Both the position numbers and the translations under genes were made by a program. Under the pieces are notes generated by a model. It was not told the DNA's origin and searched no databases. It saw nothing but the letters and a program-made list of their open reading frames with translations. From assembly GCA_038215095.1 (NCBI GenBank), contig JBBQRG010000036.1, positions 1 through 31,280 of the forward strand: DNA of 31,280 bases, written 5' to 3'. Each line of letters starts with the position of its first letter. The first letter of the stretch is position 1. The DNA comes from DATACN01 sp038215095 (lineage in GTDB: Bacteria; Actinomycetota; Thermoleophilia; Solirubrobacterales; Thermoleophilaceae). This document shows, one piece after another, positions 29,320-31,280 of this stretch.

Positions 29320-31280
29320 ATGTTCCCCTCGCCTTCCCCCTCAAACGGCGATCTTTTCAAGGTCGTCTACGACTCTCCGGTGGCGCTGGGCATGGCCCGG
29401 GCGAGCGAGGGCGTCGTGGGCCGGTTCCAGGTCGTCAACCAGGCGCTCTGCGATCTGGTGGGTTACTCCGAGGAGGAGCTGCTCAGGCGCACCCCGCTTG
29501 AGATCACCCATCCCGACGACAACGGGCTGACCGCCGGCTACCACGCGCAGCTGTTCGGCGGCGATATCGACTTCTATGACGTGGAGAAGCGGCTGATCAC
29601 CGCTGCGGGAGAGTCGCGCTGGGTCCGGCTCTACGTGTCGCTGATGCGCGACGCCGACGACGAACCGACCTTCGTCGTCGGCCGCATGATCGACCTGACC
29701 GAGCTGAAGCAGCTGCTCTCAGCCCAGGCGTCGATGATCGCCGGTGCGCTCGACGCCATCGTCGGGATGGACGGCGATGGCCTGGTCACCGAGTTCAATC
29801 CCACCGCCGAGCGGATCTTCGGCTACTCGAAGCAGGTCGTGCTCGGTAGGCCGCTCGCCGAGCTGATCGTGCCGCCGCGGCTGCGCGAGGCACACCAGCA
29901 TGGCTTCAAGCGCGCGGTGTGGGGCGCCGAACCGCGCCTGCTCGGCCAGCGGACTGAGCTGATCGCCATGCGCGCCGACGGAAGCGAGTTCCCTGTGGAG
30001 CTGACGATCAGCCGCACGCAGGAGGAGCCCGTGCTCTTCACCGGCTTCATCCGGGACCTCTCGGACCGCCGCGACGCGGAGCACGCTCTCGCCGAGAGCG
30101 AGAAGCGCTACCGGCGCATCGTCGAGACCACGTCGGAGGGCATCTGGATGCTCGACGCCGACCACCGCACGAGCTTCGTGAACCCGCGCATGGCCGAGAT
30201 TTTGGGCCACCGCCCGCAGGACATGCTGGGCAAGCACCCGTTCGACTTCACGCACGAGGACAGCATGGAGGTGGCGCGCGACGCGCTCGACCGCCGCCGC
30301 GAGGGCGTCCGCGAGGCCTATCAGCACCGGCTTCGCCACCGTGACGGCCGCGACGTCTATGCCTTCATGTCGGCCAGCGCGCTGTTCGAGGAGGACGGCT
30401 CCTACGGCGGATCGCTGGCGATGGTCACCGACGTGACCGAGTACGTGCACGCGGAGCACGAGCGCGAGGAGCTGCAGATGCAGCTGCACCAGTCGCAGCG
30501 GCTGGAGACCGTGGGCAAGCTGGCCGGCGGCGTTGCGCACGACTTCAACAACCTGCTCGCCGTGATCCTGAACTACGCGGACTACCTGAAGGAGGAGGTC
30601 GCCGACAACTCCGACGCCGAGGAGGGCCTCGTGGCGAACCGCCGCGCGGCCGAGCGCGGCGCCGCGCCCACCGGCCGCCTGCTGGCATTCAGCCGGCGCG
30701 ACTCGGGCCGGCCCGAGACGCTCGAGCTGCCACGCGTGGTGGGCGACGTACGCCGCCTGCTGGAGCGCACGCTCGGCAAGACGGTGGAGCTCGAGATCAA
30801 CATGGACGAGGAGCTGTCCCCCGTCACGGTGGACGTGCACCAGCTCGAGCAGGTGCTCCTGAACCTGGCCATCAACTCGCGCGACGCGATGCCGGACGGC
30901 GGGCGCCTGCAGATAAACCTCGGCGACGTCGTGCTGGACGACGCCGAGGCCCGGCGCCGGACCGAGGCGCTGCCGGGCCGCTATGCGCGCATCGAGGTCA
31001 CGGACACGGGCACCGGCATGGCCCCCGACGTGGCCGACCACGCCTTCGACCCCTTCTTCACCACCAAGGCCGCCGGCGAGGGCACGGGCCTCGGGCTGGC
31101 GATGATCTACGGCATCGTGACCAGCGCGGGCGGTCACCTCACGCTCGACTCCGCGCCCGGCAAGGGCACCACCATCGCGGTGCACCTGCCCGCCGCCACC
31201 AAGAGCGTGGACGTGCACGTCGAGGACGCGATCCCCGTGCCGCCGGTCGCGCGCGGGCAGAAGATTTTGGTCGTGGACGA
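29320..31280 (+). CDS. Multi-PAS hybrid sensor histidine kinase (3' end outside window)
   Basis: The frame is open from ATG 29320 to the window end (653 complete codons) with no stop, so the gene is truncated here. Three PAS domains are seen: about residues 10-130 (VVYDSPVALGMARA), 140-255 (IAGALDAIVGMDGDGLVTEF) and 257-380 (YRRIVETTSEGIWMLDADHR). The dimerisation domain has the phospho-acceptor H407 in GGVAHDFNNLLAV. The ATPase domain has the N-box NLAINSRDAM, DTGTGM and EGTGLGLAM boxes. At the end QKILVVDE is the start of a receiver domain. No membrane segment is present, so it is a cytoplasmic hybrid kinase. GAGGG four bases upstream is a weak ribosome site. The signal and partner are unknown. 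Confidence 0.9.
   Translation, partial: MFPSPSPSNGDLFKVVYDSPVALGMARASEGVVGRFQVVNQALCDLVGYSEEELLRRTPLEITHPDDNGLTAGYHAQLFGGDIDFYDVEKRLITAAGESRWVRLYVSLMRDADDEPTFVVGRMIDLTELKQLLSAQASMIAGALDAIVGMDGDGLVTEFNPTAERIFGYSKQVVLGRPLAELIVPPRLREAHQHGFKRAVWGAEPRLLGQRTELIAMRADGSEFPVELTISRTQEEPVLFTGFIRDLSDRRDAEHALAESEKRYRRIVETTSEGIWMLDADHRTSFVNPRMAEILGHRPQDMLGKHPFDFTHEDSMEVARDALDRRREGVREAYQHRLRHRDGRDVYAFMSASALFEEDGSYGGSLAMVTDVTEYVHAEHEREELQMQLHQSQRLETVGKLAGGVAHDFNNLLAVILNYADYLKEEVADNSDAEEGLVANRRAAERGAAPTGRLLAFSRRDSGRPETLELPRVVGDVRRLLERTLGKTVELEINMDEELSPVTVDVHQLEQVLLNLAINSRDAMPDGGRLQINLGDVVLDDAEARRRTEALPGRYARIEVTDTGTGMAPDVADHAFDPFFTTKAAGEGTGLGLAMIYGIVTSAGGHLTLDSAPGKGTTIAVHLPAATKSVDVHVEDAIPVPPVARGQKILVVD

Noticed and set aside
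29719..31218. Long minus-strand open frame (499 codons) opposite the histidine kinase
   Set aside because: It is antisense to a clear PAS-HisKA-HATPase protein. Long antisense frames are expected at this GC content, and its translation is His/Val/Gln/Arg-rich with no family pattern.

Overview
The window is 31.3 kb of very GC-rich, densely packed bacterial chromosome. There is no sign of phage, plasmid, insertion sequence or CRISPR. The left edge carries the conserved block yidC-jag-rsmG-parA-parB, which in most bacteria lies next to the replication origin, so the window is probably oriC-proximal. The GC content, the heavy use of GTG/TTG starts, the split cytochrome b6 plus subunit IV-cytochrome c complex and the gene families together suggest a deep-branching actinobacterium, most like Thermoleophilia/Solirubrobacterales. 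That placement is inference; no rRNA gene is present.

Layout. 1-3873: membrane insertase YidC (5' end outside), RNA-binding Jag, 16S methyltransferase RsmG, and chromosome segregation ParA/ParB. A near-consensus parS site sits at the jag/rsmG junction, and a tandem 47-bp hairpin repeat lies between rsmG and parA. 3897-3970: tRNA-Ile(GAT). 4093-6654: a large fusion of a Gfo/Idh-type oxidoreductase with a family-2 glycosyltransferase. 6686-7195: bifunctional nuclease-family protein, convergent with a minus-strand pair (aminotransferase then D-Ala-D-Ala ligase, 7192-9500). 9581-14995: a plus-strand set of envelope or glycan-type genes (DUF4126 membrane protein, phosphodiesterase/phosphatase, GtrA, two polytopic GT-C-like glycosyltransferases), convergent with a YmdB-type phosphodiesterase. 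15682-18075: ABC exporter ATPase and permease, then a small DUF4242 protein.

18135-25902 is a respiratory region: hemB, a fused AhbA/AhbB (siroheme decarboxylase/Lrp-like) protein, hemL, an unknown gene, a Rieske-cytochrome b6-subunit IV/cytochrome c complex, menG and a polyprenyl diphosphate synthase. Together these make heme precursors, the quinol-oxidising complex and its menaquinone. tatA/tatC at 27115-28107 could export the Rieske protein, which carries a twin-arginine signal. The rest is a zinc-ribbon protein, dCTP deaminase, an unknown membrane-anchored protein, an anti-sigma-factor antagonist, tRNA-Lys(CTT) and a multi-PAS hybrid histidine kinase cut by the window end.

Two organisational themes recur. 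Many neighbouring genes share NTGA stop/start overlaps. Many transcription units have a TANNNT hexamer exactly 7 or 10 nt before the start codon, which predicts leaderless mRNAs. No stretch longer than 300 bases lacks a gene. The most unusual items are the AhbAB fusion inside the heme cluster, the leaderless-promoter pattern, the parS site inside the likely true start of rsmG, and the two domain fusions in the glycan genes.
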